Shown here: positions 7,508 to 16,146 of the stretch, one piece after another
How positions within the stretch are numbered: the first letter of the stretch is position 1
Layout of the letters: each line of letters begins with the position of its first letter
Assembly (NCBI RefSeq): GCF_030551255.1
Contig: NZ_CP130630.1
Coordinates: 3,763,501-3,827,500 of the forward strand
DNA from: Streptomyces sp. NL15-2K
Lineage (GTDB): Bacteria; Actinomycetota; Actinomycetes; Streptomycetales; Streptomycetaceae
Direction: 5' to 3'
Length of the DNA: 64,000 nt
Made by a program: the position numbers and the translations under genes
Notes under the pieces: model-generated
Told to the model about the DNA's origin: nothing
What the model saw: only the letters and a program-made list of their open reading frames with translations
Databases searched by the model: none

Positions 7508-8614
7508 ATGTCCGACGGCCACGAGCAGAACGGGCACGAGAACGTGCCGAGCAGGCAGCGCAGGCGCTTCCCGGGAATCTCCTCGCGTGCGTACGAGCAC
7601 CCGGCCGACCGCTCCGCCCTGGTGGCGCTGCGCAAGCTGAGCGGTTTCGACACGGTCTTCAAGGCGCTCAGCGGTCTGCTTCCCGAACGCAGTCTCAGGC
7701 TGCTGTTCCTGTCCGACTCGGTGCGCGTCTCCGACCAGCAGTTCGCACATCTCAACGACATGCTGCGGGACGCCTGTTACATCCTGGACCTGGAGAAGGT
7801 CCCACCGATGTACGTCAACCAGGACCCGCAGCCGAACGCGATGTGCATCGGCCTGGACGAGCCGATCATCGTGGTCACCACGGGCCTGGTCGAGCTGCTC
7901 GACGAGGAGGAGATGCGGGCGGTCGTCGGCCACGAGGTGGGGCACGCCCTGTCCGGCCACTCGGTGTACCGCACGATCCTGCTGTTCCTGACCAGCCTCG
8001 CCCTGAGGGTGGCCTGGATCCCGCTGGGCAACATCGCGATCATGGCGATCGTGACGGCGCTGCGCGAGTGGTTCCGCAAGTCGGAGCTGTCCGCGGACCG
8101 CGCGGGCCTGCTGGTCGGCCAGGACCTGAAGGCCTCGATGCGTGGCCTGATGAAGCTCGCGGGCGGCAACCACCTGCACGAGATGAACGTGGACGCGTTC
8201 CTGAAGCAGGCCGAGGAGTACGAGGCCGGGGGCGACCTGCGCGACTCCGTGCTGAAGATCATGAACGTGCTGCCGCGCTCCCACCCCTTCGCCACCATCC
8301 GTGCGGCCGAGCTGAAGAAGTGGTCCGAGTCGCGGGAGTACCAGCGGATCATGGACGGCCACTACCCGCGGCGTACCGAGGACAAGGACACCTCGGTCAC
8401 GGACTCCTTCCGGGAGTCGGCATCGCACTACGCCACGCACGTCAAGAGCTCCAAGGACCCGCTGATGAAGCTGGTCAGCGACATAGCCGGCGGGGCCGGG
8501 GACCTGGGCGGCCGGGTGCGGCGCGGCTTCGGCGGCTTTACGCAGGCTCCGCCCAAGGACCAGCCGCCGACCGACCAGCCGCCGACGGACACGCCGCCGC
8601 GGGACGACGACTGA
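7508..8614 (+). CDS. M48 family zinc metallopeptidase
   Basis: 368 aa. The zinc motif HEVGH lies near residue 143 within VVGHEVGHALSGH, and the third ligand is the glutamate of SELSADRAG. Two hydrophobic stretches between them (ILLFLTSLALRVAWIPLG and NIAIMAIVTALREWF) form the membrane hairpin usual in M48 proteins such as HtpX, which clears damaged membrane proteins. The C terminus is a Pro/Asp/Thr repeat (DQPPTDQPPTDTPP). I chose the ATG at 7508 because GGGGAAG lies just upstream; an ATG at 7496 is in frame. Short direct repeats start right after its stop codon. Confidence 0.88.
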   Translation: MSDGHEQNGHENVPSRQRRRFPGISSRAYEHPADRSALVALRKLSGFDTVFKALSGLLPERSLRLLFLSDSVRVSDQQFAHLNDMLRDACYILDLEKVPPMYVNQDPQPNAMCIGLDEPIIVVTTGLVELLDEEEMRAVVGHEVGHALSGHSVYRTILLFLTSLALRVAWIPLGNIAIMAIVTALREWFRKSELSADRAGLLVGQDLKASMRGLMKLAGGNHLHEMNVDAFLKQAEEYEAGGDLRDSVLKIMNVLPRSHPFATIRAAELKKWSESREYQRIMDGHYPRRTEDKDTSVTDSFRESASHYATHVKSSKDPLMKLVSDIAGGAGDLGGRVRRGFGGFTQAPPKDQPPTDQPPTDTPPRDDD

Positions 8615-8653
8615 CGTCACAGAGGCACGACGTCACAGAGGTCACAGAGTCCA
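8612..8653. repeat. Short direct repeats from the M48 stop codon
   Basis: The sequence GACGTCACAGAGG occurs twice and GTCACAGAG a third time, starting within the TGA stop of the protease gene. It fills most of the 57-nt gap between two converging genes. Confidence 0.7.
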
Positions 8654-8671
8654 GTCGCAGGCTCCTGAGCG

Positions 8672-9742
8672 TCACACCTTCGGCTGCGCGCTCGTCGCCA
8701 GCGACCCGCACAGCGGCGTCGCGCCGCCCGTCGCGTACGGGTCCGTGCCGGCCGGGCCGCCCGCCTTGGCGGTCTGGCCGGCGAGCAGGGGCCGCAGCCG
8801 GTTCGTGGAGTCCTCGGCGCAGGACAGGGGCCCGGCCTGGACGTGGGAGACGACGAGCTGGGCCGTGTTCAGGCGCAGGTCGTCGCGGTCGAAGCGGAAG
8901 TGCAGCTCGCGCCGGACGGTGAACAGGGAGGCCTTGGCCTTGTCGTCGGCGCCGGCCGGCCGCAGCGCGTACACGAAGGTGTGGTCCGCGGTGACCTCCA
9001 GCGTGGACGCGTCGGTCTCGGCGGCCTGGAGGGTGCCCTGAACCCGGATCCTGCGGTCGGCCAGCTCCGCGGCGGCCGGGTCGAAGCGAACCAGCCATCC
9101 GGTCGGGGCGTGCCGGCCGTCGGCAGCCGGATGGTCGAAGCTCTGGTCGAACTGGTCGAGTTGGTCCGTGGCGAGCAGGACCCGCGCGGGACGGACCTGC
9201 TCACCGGTGAGGACCTCCGGGTAGAGCGCGGACCGGACGATGTAGGCCTTGGCGGTGCTCAGGGCGGCCACCACCTGGCTGTCCGAGAAGTGCGCGGTGC
9301 GCCGGGAGGCGGGCAGCGGAATGCCCTCGGCGCCGATGCGGTACTGCGCGGCGGGGCTGTGCGCGTACAGGTACTCGGGGTCGGTGTGCCCGGGCACCTT
9401 TCCCTGCGGGGCGAGCGGGATGACGGTCATCCGCAGCGGCTCGGCGGGCTGCCGGGCGGCGGGTTCCTGATAGGGGTGCCGTACGCCCATGTAGATCGCG
9501 GTGCCGAAGGCGACGGCGATCAGCAGGACCAGCACCAGCGCCTGCCGGGACAGCCCGCGGCGCAGCGGCGGGCGACGGCGGACGGCGGGCGCGTGGTCGG
9601 CGATGCGCTCCTCGGCGGAGTACTCCTGGAGGCGGGCAGCACGGACGAACGACTCGTCGAAGACGACGGATCGGTACTCGTCCTCGCCACCTCCGGGGCC
9701 GCCCTCGGGAGTCCCCTCGGGTGGGTTTCCAGGCCCTCCCAT
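8672..9742 (-). CDS. Membrane protein with SVVFDE motif, large extracellular domain
   Basis: 356 aa. A Gly/Pro/Glu-rich start is followed by EYRSVVFDESFVRAARLQEY (residues about 22-41), an Arg-rich stretch, one transmembrane helix (LVLVLLIAVAFGTAIYMGV, about 68-86) and a soluble outer part of about 260 residues with no family I recognise. The motif is shared with the next gene upstream (9864-10430), which therefore looks like a partial paralogue. The ATG at 9742 has no ribosome site but is preceded by TACTCT and 6 nt, as in that paralogue, suggesting a leaderless mRNA. Likely an envelope protein of unknown role. Confidence 0.75.
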   Translation of the reverse strand: MGGPGNPPEGTPEGGPGGGEDEYRSVVFDESFVRAARLQEYSAEERIADHAPAVRRRPPLRRGLSRQALVLVLLIAVAFGTAIYMGVRHPYQEPAARQPAEPLRMTVIPLAPQGKVPGHTDPEYLYAHSPAAQYRIGAEGIPLPASRRTAHFSDSQVVAALSTAKAYIVRSALYPEVLTGEQVRPARVLLATDQLDQFDQSFDHPAADGRHAPTGWLVRFDPAAAELADRRIRVQGTLQAAETDASTLEVTADHTFVYALRPAGADDKAKASLFTVRRELHFRFDRDDLRLNTAQLVVSHVQAGPLSCAEDSTNRLRPLLAGQTAKAGGPAGTDPYATGGATPLCGSLATSAQPKV

Positions 9743-9748
9743 ATCTTC

Positions 9749-9754
9749 AGAGTA
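9749..9754 (-). promoter_or_regulatory. Candidate -10 element of a leaderless promoter
   Basis: TACTCT on the minus strand ends 6 nt before the ATG at 9742, which puts the predicted transcription start on the start codon. The paralogous gene has exactly the same hexamer and spacing. No clear -35 is seen. Confidence 0.5.
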
Positions 9755-9840
9755 GGTCGCGGGCGGCTCAGGTAAACGCCCTGGTACACGACAAGTTCTG
9801 ACAGGTTCTCAACAGGATCGGCAACCAGCCACCGGCCGCT

Positions 9841-9882
9841 GCTCAGGGCGTACGGGCCGGTGCTCAGGGCGTGCGCGGCACC
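9841..9882. repeat. 21-nt tandem duplication of a gene 3' end
   Basis: Two near-identical 21-nt units, each containing GCTCAGGGCGT. The right unit holds the real stop of the 188-aa membrane protein gene and the left unit repeats its last codons and stop (CCCTGAGCA on the minus strand) in the gap. Confidence 0.7.
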
Positions 9883-10430
9883 GCCGACACGGCCGGCTGG
9901 GAGTAGTCGGCCGAGGCGGAGGGCGCCGCCGACGTGCCCTGTTCGACGCCGGTCGAGGCGGGCGGCGGAGCCGGGGCACGGCCTCCGGAGGAGGCACTCC
10001 GGTACACCGCCGCGAAGGCCAGCGCGACCATGCCGATCCCCATCAGGAGGGCCAGCATCCAGGCGACGGGGCGGTGCCAGCGGACCTGCTTGCCGTACGT
10101 CCCGTGAGCGCCGTAGCGGCCTTCGAGGAGTTCGGCGTCGTCCAGGTCGTCGAAGTCGGGATCATGGCCGAATCCGGCGGGGGCGTACCCGTCCTCGTAG
10201 CGCTCGCGCCTGCCGTGCGCGCGGCGGGCCTCGGCCTCGGAGGCCTCCGCTCTCGCCTGGGCGGCGGCCAGGAGGCGTTCGACGGCGGTCGGCTCGTGCA
10301 CCACGGCCGCCCGTACGAAGGCCTCGTCGAAGACCACGGAGGCGAACTCTTCGTCCGACACTCCGCGGTCGTGGTCGTCGTCGGGCTCCCAGCCGTCAGG
10401 GAACGGCGTGCCCCCCACGTCCTCCGGCAC
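9864..10430 (-). CDS. Membrane protein with SVVFDE motif, short form
   Basis: 188 aa from the GTG at 10430. The acidic N terminus (GWEPDDDHDRG) leads into EEFASVVFDEAFVRAAVVHE, matching the motif in the gene at 8672-9742, then a charged helix (VERLLAAAQARAEASEAEAR), a linker, one membrane helix (VAWMLALLMGIGMVALAFAA) and a Pro/Ala/Ser-rich outer tail. The GTG is preceded by TACTCT plus 6 nt and has no ribosome site, which decides this start over a TTG at 10457. Function unknown; with its neighbour it looks like a duplicated membrane-anchored pair. Confidence 0.72.
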   Translation of the reverse strand: MPEDVGGTPFPDGWEPDDDHDRGVSDEEFASVVFDEAFVRAAVVHEPTAVERLLAAAQARAEASEAEARRAHGRRERYEDGYAPAGFGHDPDFDDLDDAELLEGRYGAHGTYGKQVRWHRPVAWMLALLMGIGMVALAFAAVYRSASSGGRAPAPPPASTGVEQGTSAAPSASADYSQPAVSAVPRTP

Positions 10431-10436
10431 GGATCC

Positions 10437-10442
10437 AGAGTA
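10437..10442 (-). promoter_or_regulatory. Candidate -10 element of a leaderless promoter
   Basis: TACTCT ends 6 nt before the GTG at 10430, the same arrangement as upstream of the paralogue at 9742. Confidence 0.5.
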
Positions 10443-10572
10443 GACCTGGGGGGTCAATTTGGGCAGACGGTATGGAAATTCATCCGAGGTTGAGATGCGG
10501 ACGACATGTGGGCGACACGTAGCACGAGCCCGCCGTACGACTCCTGCGACTGCTACGACCGCTTCGTGCGCC

Positions 10573-11859
10573 TCAGCGCCGTACGTGCCCGTCGCCGGTG
10601 ACGATGTACTTCGTGCTGGTCAGCTCGGGCAGGCCCATCGGACCGCGGGCGTGCAGCTTCTGCGTCGAGATGCCGATCTCCGCGCCGAAGCCGAACTGGC
10701 CGCCGTCCGTGAAGCGGGTGGAGGCGTTCACGGCGACCGTCGTGGAATCGACCAGCTGGGTGAAACGGCGGGCGGCCTGCTGCGACGTCGTCACGATGGC
10801 CTCGGTGTGGCCGGAGGTCCACAGACGGATGTGCTCGACGGCCCGGTCCAGGGAGTCGACGACCGCGGCGGCGATGTCGTAGGAGAGGTACTCGGTCTCC
10901 CAGTCCTCCGGCGTGGCCTCGACGACGGTGGCCTTGGAGTCCTTGGCGTACGCCAGCACCCGCTCGTCGGCGTGCACGGTCACGCCCGCCTCCGCGAGGG
11001 CGTCCAGGGCGCGGGGCAGGAACACGGGGGCGATGTCCTGGTGGACCAGGAGCGTCTCGGCGGCGTTGCACACGCTCGGCCGCTGCGCCTTGGAGTTGAT
11101 CAGGATGTCGAGGGCCATGTCGAGGTCGGCGTGGGCGTCGACGTAGACATGGCAGTTGCCGGTGCCGGTCTCGATGACCGGGACGGTGGACTCGGCGACG
11201 ACGGTCTGGATCAGGGAGGCGCCGCCGCGCGGGATGAGCACGTCGACCAGGCCGCGGGCCCGCATCAGCTCGCGCACGCTCTCGCGGCTCTCGCCGGGCA
11301 CCAGCTGCACGGCGTCGGCGGGCAGCCCGGCCCCGCCGACGGCGTCGCGGAGCACCCGGACCAGGGCGGTGTTCGACTCGAACGCCGAGGCCGAGCCGCG
11401 CAGCAGCACCGCGTTGCCGGCCTTCAGGCACAGGGCGGCGGCGTCGACGGTGACGTTCGGGCGGGCCTCGTAGATGATCCCGACGACGCCGAGGGGGACA
11501 CGGACCTGGCGCAGGTCGATGCCGTTCGGGAGCGTCGAGCCGCGGACGACCTCGCCGACCGGGTCGGGCAGCGCCACGACGTCCCGGACGTCGGAGGCGA
11601 TGGCCCGGACCCGCTCCGGGGTCAGGGTCAGCCGGTCGATGATGGCCTCGCTGGTGCCGGCCTCGCGGGCCTTGGCGATGTCCTTGGCGTTGGCCTCGAC
11701 GATCTCGCTCGTCCGGACCTCCAGCGCGTCCGCGATGGCTTGCAGCGCGTCGTCCTTCTCGGCCCTGGGCAGCGGGGCGAGGTCGGCGGCGGCGGCCTTG
11801 GCGCGGTAGGCGGCCCGGGTGACCGGGGACATGGAGTCGTACGGCGAAAGCGTGGTCAT
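10573..11859 (-). CDS. proA: Gamma-glutamyl phosphate reductase
   Basis: 428 aa, full length. ProA reduces glutamyl-5-phosphate to glutamate semialdehyde with NADPH, the second step of proline synthesis. [29 protein letters not shown] and the catalytic cysteine in [15 protein letters not shown] (near residue 263) are visible, as is the end SRFTDGG-type region ([20 protein letters not shown]). The ATG at 11859 lacks a ribosome site, but TACGCT lies 7 nt upstream, so a leaderless message is likely. It lies in the proB, small gene, proA order. Confidence 0.96.
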   Translation of the reverse strand: MTTLSPYDSMSPVTRAAYRAKAAAADLAPLPRAEKDDALQAIADALEVRTSEIVEANAKDIAKAREAGTSEAIIDRLTLTPERVRAIASDVRDVVALPDPVGEVVRGSTLPNGIDLRQVRVPLGVVGIIYEARPNVTVDAAALCLKAGNAVLLRGSASAFESNTALVRVLRDAVGGAGLPADAVQLVPGESRESVRELMRARGLVDVLIPRGGASLIQTVVAESTVPVIETGTGNCHVYVDAHADLDMALDILINSKAQRPSVCNAAETLLVHQDIAPVFLPRALDALAEAGVTVHADERVLAYAKDSKATVVEATPEDWETEYLSYDIAAAVVDSLDRAVEHIRLWTSGHTEAIVTTSQQAARRFTQLVDSTTVAVNASTRFTDGGQFGFGAEIGISTQKLHARGPMGLPELTSTKYIVTGDGHVRR

Positions 11860-11866
11860 GTAGGGA

Positions 11867-11872
11867 AGCGTA
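11867..11872 (-). promoter_or_regulatory. Candidate -10 of proA (leaderless)
   Basis: TACGCT on the minus strand ends 7 nt before the proA ATG, with no purine-rich ribosome site between them. Confidence 0.4.
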
Positions 11873-11921
11873 GTGCGCAGGGCGAGGGCGTCCACCCCGC
11901 GTTCCATACCCCGAGATGGGG

Positions 11922-12389
11922 TCAAAATGGATGTACCCCGACCGGCGTGGCGGGCGCCGGTCCGTATCCCTCGGAGATGCGCTGGTGGTAGGTCTGGCGG
12001 TCGATGACCTCCAGACCGACGATCTCCCACGGCGGGAGTCCCGCGCTCTGGCGATGCTCGCCCCACAGGCGCAGGGCGACGGCGGCGGCGTCGTGCAGGT
12101 CGCGGGCCTCCTCCCAGTACCGGATCTCGGCGTGGTCGTTCGCGTATCTGCTGGTCAGGAGGAAGGGGTGGTCGTGGGCGAGCTGTTCGAGGGCGCGCCG
12201 GACCTCCTTGAGCGGGGCCTCGTCGCCGGAGACGCTCAGGGTGACGTGCCACAGGCGCGGCAGGTCCTCGGGCTCCTCGCCCTCGTAGCGGTCACCGGCC
12301 GCGACGCTGGTCAGGGCACGCTCCTCGCCGGTTGCGCGGGAGGCGGTACCACCGCGGGACGCCGCCGCCCCAGGGCGCACTCGTCTCAC
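11922..12389 (-). CDS. Conserved hypothetical protein between proB and proA
   Basis: 155 aa from the GTG at 12389, chosen because AAAGGAGG lies 5 nt upstream. The first 45 residues are Arg/Ala-rich and flexible; the rest reads [40 protein letters not shown] and [20 protein letters not shown], an alternating strand/helix pattern that suggests a small ferredoxin-like fold. I do not recognise a function. Its position between proB and proA suggests co-expression, although each gene seems to have its own initiation signals. Confidence 0.75.
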   Translation of the reverse strand: MRRVRPGAAASRGGTASRATGEERALTSVAAGDRYEGEEPEDLPRLWHVTLSVSGDEAPLKEVRRALEQLAHDHPFLLTSRYANDHAEIRYWEEARDLHDAAAVALRLWGEHRQSAGLPPWEIVGLEVIDRQTYHQRISEGYGPAPATPVGVHPF

Positions 12390-12562
12390 GACGGCCTCCT
12401 TTAGCCACAGGTCGAGTGGTGCTCGTTGGGATCGTGCCCTTGAGACAAAGTTGAGCAGGCCGCAAGGGCTCGCGTGGCGGTTTTGCGGAACGTCCACCTC
12501 AGGGCGACGCATGTGTCGGGGCGTTCACCCCGTTTTCGGGTGTCCCGTACCGGGCCGCGGGC

Positions 12563-12690
12563 CTTCAGGGGTGCGGGATCCCTCCTCAGGGGCGCGGGAA
12601 CCCCTTGCTCAGGGATGCGGGGTCCCCTCCTCAGGGGCGCGGGAACCCGTTCTCAGCGATGCGGGATCCTTCTCAGGGATGCAGGATCAC
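12563..12690 (-). repeat. Tandem repeats copied from the proB stop region
   Basis: Six degenerate units of about 20-23 nt (consensus on the plus strand YTCAGGGRYGCGGGRWCC). The last two overlap the end of proB; on the coding strand each unit ends CCCTGA or CGCTGA, so the proB stop region has been copied five more times downstream. Several units are self-complementary (AGGGG-N8-CCCCT), giving a row of small hairpins that may end transcription. Confidence 0.8.
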
Positions 12691-13800
12691 CAGATCGTCC
12701 CGGTGCACGACCTCGCGTTCGTACGCCGGGCCCAGCTCGCGGGCCAGTTCCCGGGTCGAGCGGCCGATCAGCCGGGGGATCTCCTTGGCGTCGAAGTTGA
12801 CGAGCCCGCGGGCCACCGCGTGCCCCTCGTCGTCGCGCAGTTCGACGGGATCGCCCGCGACGAACTCGCCCTCGACGGCGGCGATACCGGCCGGCAGCAG
12901 CGACTTGCGGCGCTGCACCACCGCCTGCACCGCGCCGTCGTCCAGCGTCAGGGAACCCTGCGGGGTGGACGCGTGCTGGAGCCACAGCAGCCGGTCGGCG
13001 GAGCGCTTGTCGGCGGGGTGGAAGTAGGTGCCGGTGTCCTTGCCGGACAGGGCGTCGGCCGCGTGGACGGTGCTGGTCAGCACCACGGGGATGCCGGCGG
13101 CGGCCGCGATCCGGGCCGCCTCGACCTTGGTGACCATGCCGCCGGTGCCGACGCCTGCCTTCCCGGCGCTGCCGATGTCCACACCGGACAGGTCGGCGGG
13201 CTCCCGCACCTGAGCGATCCGGGAGGTGCCCGGCTTGCTGGGATCGCCGTCGTACACGCCGTCCACGTCGGACAACAGTACGAGCAGGTCGGCGTGGACG
13301 AGGTGGGCGACGAGGGCGGCGAGGCGGTCGTTGTCGCCGAAGCGGATCTCGTCGGTGGCGACGGTGTCGTTCTCGTTGACGATCGGGCAGGCGCCCATCG
13401 CCAGCAGCTTGTCGAGGGTGCGGGAGGCGTTGCGGTGGTGGGCGCGGCGGCTCATGTCGTCGGAGGTGAGCAGCACCTGGCCGACCCGAACGCCGTAGCG
13501 GGCGAAGGATGCGGTGTAGCGGGCCACGAGCAGGCCCTGGCCGACGCTCGCGGCCGCCTGCTGGCGGGCGAGGTCCCTGGGCCGGCGACGCAGGCCCAGC
13601 GGTGCGAGCCCGGCGGCGATGGCGCCGGAGGAGACGAGGACGACCTCCTTCTCTCCCCCGCTGCGGCTCTTGGCGAGGACATCGACGAGCGCGTCGACGC
13701 GGTCGGCGTCCAGGCCGCCGGACGCGGTGGTCAGCGACGAGGAACCCACCTTGACGACGATCCTGCGGGCCTCGCGCACGGCCTGCCTTGCCCCTGCCAC
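12673..13800 (-). CDS. proB: Glutamate 5-kinase
   Basis: 375 aa from the GTG at 13800. ProB phosphorylates glutamate with ATP, the first and feedback-controlled step of proline synthesis. The kinase domain shows VVKVGSSSLT near the start, VVLVSSGAIAAGLAPLG, NENDTVATDEIRFGDND and GTGGMVTKVEAARIA; the C-terminal 90 residues are a PUA domain (GSLTLDDGAVQAVV, AVARGLVNFDAKEIPRLIG). It ends VILHP with its stop inside a tandem-repeat tract. Confidence 0.96.
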   Translation of the reverse strand: MAGARQAVREARRIVVKVGSSSLTTASGGLDADRVDALVDVLAKSRSGGEKEVVLVSSGAIAAGLAPLGLRRRPRDLARQQAAASVGQGLLVARYTASFARYGVRVGQVLLTSDDMSRRAHHRNASRTLDKLLAMGACPIVNENDTVATDEIRFGDNDRLAALVAHLVHADLLVLLSDVDGVYDGDPSKPGTSRIAQVREPADLSGVDIGSAGKAGVGTGGMVTKVEAARIAAAAGIPVVLTSTVHAADALSGKDTGTYFHPADKRSADRLLWLQHASTPQGSLTLDDGAVQAVVQRRKSLLPAGIAAVEGEFVAGDPVELRDDEGHAVARGLVNFDAKEIPRLIGRSTRELARELGPAYEREVVHRDDLVILHP

Positions 13801-14003
13801 CTTTTCCGTCCCCTCGCACCTCGGCTGCTTCCGCAATCTACGCGAAGGGGATCGGGCGGCGCGCGTCGGTTTCAGTCCCCGGACACGCGGCCCCACAACA
13901 CCGGCGATCACTCGAACCTCGCTGGACACGTGCGTGTCGTCCAGTGGTCGGCGCGCGTTAACCCGGGCGCACGATGTCCTGCGCCGACCTTGGAGTGACC
14001 TCA

Positions 14004-16079
14004 GTGCCTGTTCCCCTCCCTCACCGGCAGACCATGGTCAAGGCGCTCGTGGCGGCCGTCCTCGCGGCCGCGTTCGCCGCCCAGGCCATGGCGGCCCTTC
14101 ACCCGCACGTCCCGCTGCTGCTCGTCGCTACGGCCGCGTCCCTGGCCGTCGAGGGCGTCCTGTACCGGTGGCAGCGCCGCATGGTGTCGCTGTTCGCCAA
14201 GTCGCACGCCGACCTCACCGTGCGGCACGTGCTGCGTGATCTGCTGCTGGTCGTGGGCCTGCTGCGGCTGGGCGGGCAGGACCGGGAGACGGCGTACGCC
14301 CCGCTCGTCGTCGGGCTGCTCGTCTTCTACGCGCTGCACTGCGCGATCCAGGCGGTCTCGGTCCTGGTCCGCCGCACCCGCACCCTGCCGGTGGTCACCC
14401 GGAACATCGACGCCTCCGCGCTGCGCCTGTCCCCCGCCCCGCCCGTCCTGCTGCGCCGCCCCGGCCACCGTCTGCTGGTCTTCGGCCTGCCCGCCACCGC
14501 CGGTCTGCTGGCCACGACGGCGACCGACCAGCCCGGCTGTGCGGCCTTCGGGATCGCCGCGTCCCTCGGGCTGGCGCTGAAGGGCCTGTCCGACCTTCTC
14601 GTACGGCTGCTGCCGAGCCGCCGTCCGGCGAGCGAGCAGGAGGTACTGGACTGGCTCGACGCGTGGCTCGCCGAGTGCAAGCCCACCGTCGGCCTGTACT
14701 TCTCCGGTGGCGCGTCGTCGGCGTACCAGGCGAACATGTGGCTGGAGCCGCTCGCGAAGCTGGACGGCCGGCCGCTGATCGTGCTGCGCGAACGCTTCAT
14801 GGTGCAGAAGATCGCGGCGACCGACATCCCCGTCCTGTGCCTGCCGAAGGTCTCCACCCTGATGCGCCTGGAGCACTCCACCCTCCAGGTCCTCATCCAC
14901 CCGTCGAACTCCGGCAAGACCTCGCAGATCCTGCGCATCCCGACGATCAAGCACACCTTCGTCAACCACGGCGAGAGCGACAAGCTGTCGTCCTGCAACC
15001 CGTACGCCAAGGCCTACGACGAGGTCTGGGTGGCCGGTCCGGCGGCGCGCGAGCGGTACGCGGCGGCGGAGGTCGGCGTCGAGGACAAGGACGTGGTGGA
15101 GATCGGCCGCCCGCAGCTGGACGCCGTACGGCCGTACGCCGGTTCGGCCACGGGGCCCCGCGGCGGAGCCGCTGACGGACACCGCAGCACGGTCCTGTAC
15201 GCGCCCACCTGGGAGGGCTGGGACGGCAACCCCGGCAACACCTCGGTGATCGAGGCCGGCGAGAACCTCGTACGGGCGCTGCTCGCGGACCCGGGCGTAC
15301 GGCTGCTGTACAAGCCGCATCCGCTGACGGGCTCCGTCGATCCCCGGGCGGGCGCGGCGGACCTCAGGATCCGGGAGCTGGTGCGTGCCGCGAACCGGGA
15401 GCGGGCCGGTGAGCGACCCGTCCCCGACGGCGAACTCACCCTTCGCACACGCGAGTTGGACCGGCTCACCACGACCGACTGCCGGGCAGGTGCCGATCAG
15501 GTCGAGCGGATGCTGGCTCAGTCCGCGCCCGAACCGGGGCGGGCCGAGGCGGTGGCGCGGGCCACGGCCGCCTGGGAGGAGGCGTACTGGGCCTCGCTGC
15601 CCGAGTGGGAGCACCAGGTGGTCACGGACGCCCGGCCCACGCTGTACGCCTGCTTCAACCGGGCCGATCTGCTGATCAGCGACGTGTCGAGCGTCGTCAG
15701 CGACTTCCTGGCGAGCGGCAAGCCCTATGCGGTGGCCAACACCAGCGGGCTGACGGAGGAGGCGTTCCGCGAGGCCTTCCCGACGGTGCGCGCGGCGACC
15801 GTACTGACGCCGGACGCGGCGGGAGTGCCCGGGCTGCTGGACGCCGTACGGCACCCGGAGCGGGACGAACTGGCCGAGGCGCGGACCGAGTTGAAGCGGC
15901 ACCTGCTGGGACCGGACGAACCGGCGTCGCAGGACCGCTTCAACGAGGCCGTACAGGCGCTGTGTTCGGCGGCACGGGAGCACCGGGCGCGGATGGCGGA
16001 GCGGCTCGCGGCGGAGTTCCCCGGGCAGCGGGGGCCGGTGGAGGAAGTGCCGGAGCTGGACCCCACCGCGGAGACCTGA
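14004..16079 (+). CDS. TagF/TarL-like polyol-phosphate polymerase with N-terminal membrane domain (1)
   Basis: 691 aa. The first 210 residues contain about five hydrophobic helices, which ordinary TagF lacks; the rest is a CDP-glycerol glycerophosphotransferase domain: VGLYFSGGASSAYQANMWLE, TFVNHGESDKLSS, VLYAPTWEGWDGNPGNTS, LLYKPHPLTGS and LLISDVSSVVSDFLASGKPY. These enzymes polymerise glycerol- or ribitol-phosphate units from CDP precursors at the inner face of the membrane. The GTG at 14004 is chosen because TTGGAG lies 8 nt upstream. It is divergent from proB and convergent with the glycosyltransferase; a paralogue lies at 17532-19652. Confidence 0.85.
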   Translation: MPVPLPHRQTMVKALVAAVLAAAFAAQAMAALHPHVPLLLVATAASLAVEGVLYRWQRRMVSLFAKSHADLTVRHVLRDLLLVVGLLRLGGQDRETAYAPLVVGLLVFYALHCAIQAVSVLVRRTRTLPVVTRNIDASALRLSPAPPVLLRRPGHRLLVFGLPATAGLLATTATDQPGCAAFGIAASLGLALKGLSDLLVRLLPSRRPASEQEVLDWLDAWLAECKPTVGLYFSGGASSAYQANMWLEPLAKLDGRPLIVLRERFMVQKIAATDIPVLCLPKVSTLMRLEHSTLQVLIHPSNSGKTSQILRIPTIKHTFVNHGESDKLSSCNPYAKAYDEVWVAGPAARERYAAAEVGVEDKDVVEIGRPQLDAVRPYAGSATGPRGGAADGHRSTVLYAPTWEGWDGNPGNTSVIEAGENLVRALLADPGVRLLYKPHPLTGSVDPRAGAADLRIRELVRAANRERAGERPVPDGELTLRTRELDRLTTTDCRAGADQVERMLAQSAPEPGRAEAVARATAAWEEAYWASLPEWEHQVVTDARPTLYACFNRADLLISDVSSVVSDFLASGKPYAVANTSGLTEEAFREAFPTVRAATVLTPDAAGVPGLLDAVRHPERDELAEARTELKRHLLGPDEPASQDRFNEAVQALCSAAREHRARMAERLAAEFPGQRGPVEEVPELDPTAET

Positions 16080-16080
16080 T

Positions 16081-16138
16081 CCGGGCGGCGCCTCAGGCCG
16101 AGGCGGGCCGGTCCGGAGACAGGACCGGGTCCGCCCGG
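16081..16138. terminator. Nested inverted repeat between convergent genes
   Basis: An outer 8-bp repeat (16081-16088 with 16131-16138) encloses a 7-bp hairpin (16108-16114 with 16122-16128). It fills the short gap between two converging genes and probably ends both transcripts. Confidence 0.55.
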
Positions 16139-16146
16139 CGGCACGG

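Noticed and set aside
12563..12690. CRISPR array
   Set aside because: Units are contiguous with no spacers, degenerate, and no cas genes are present.
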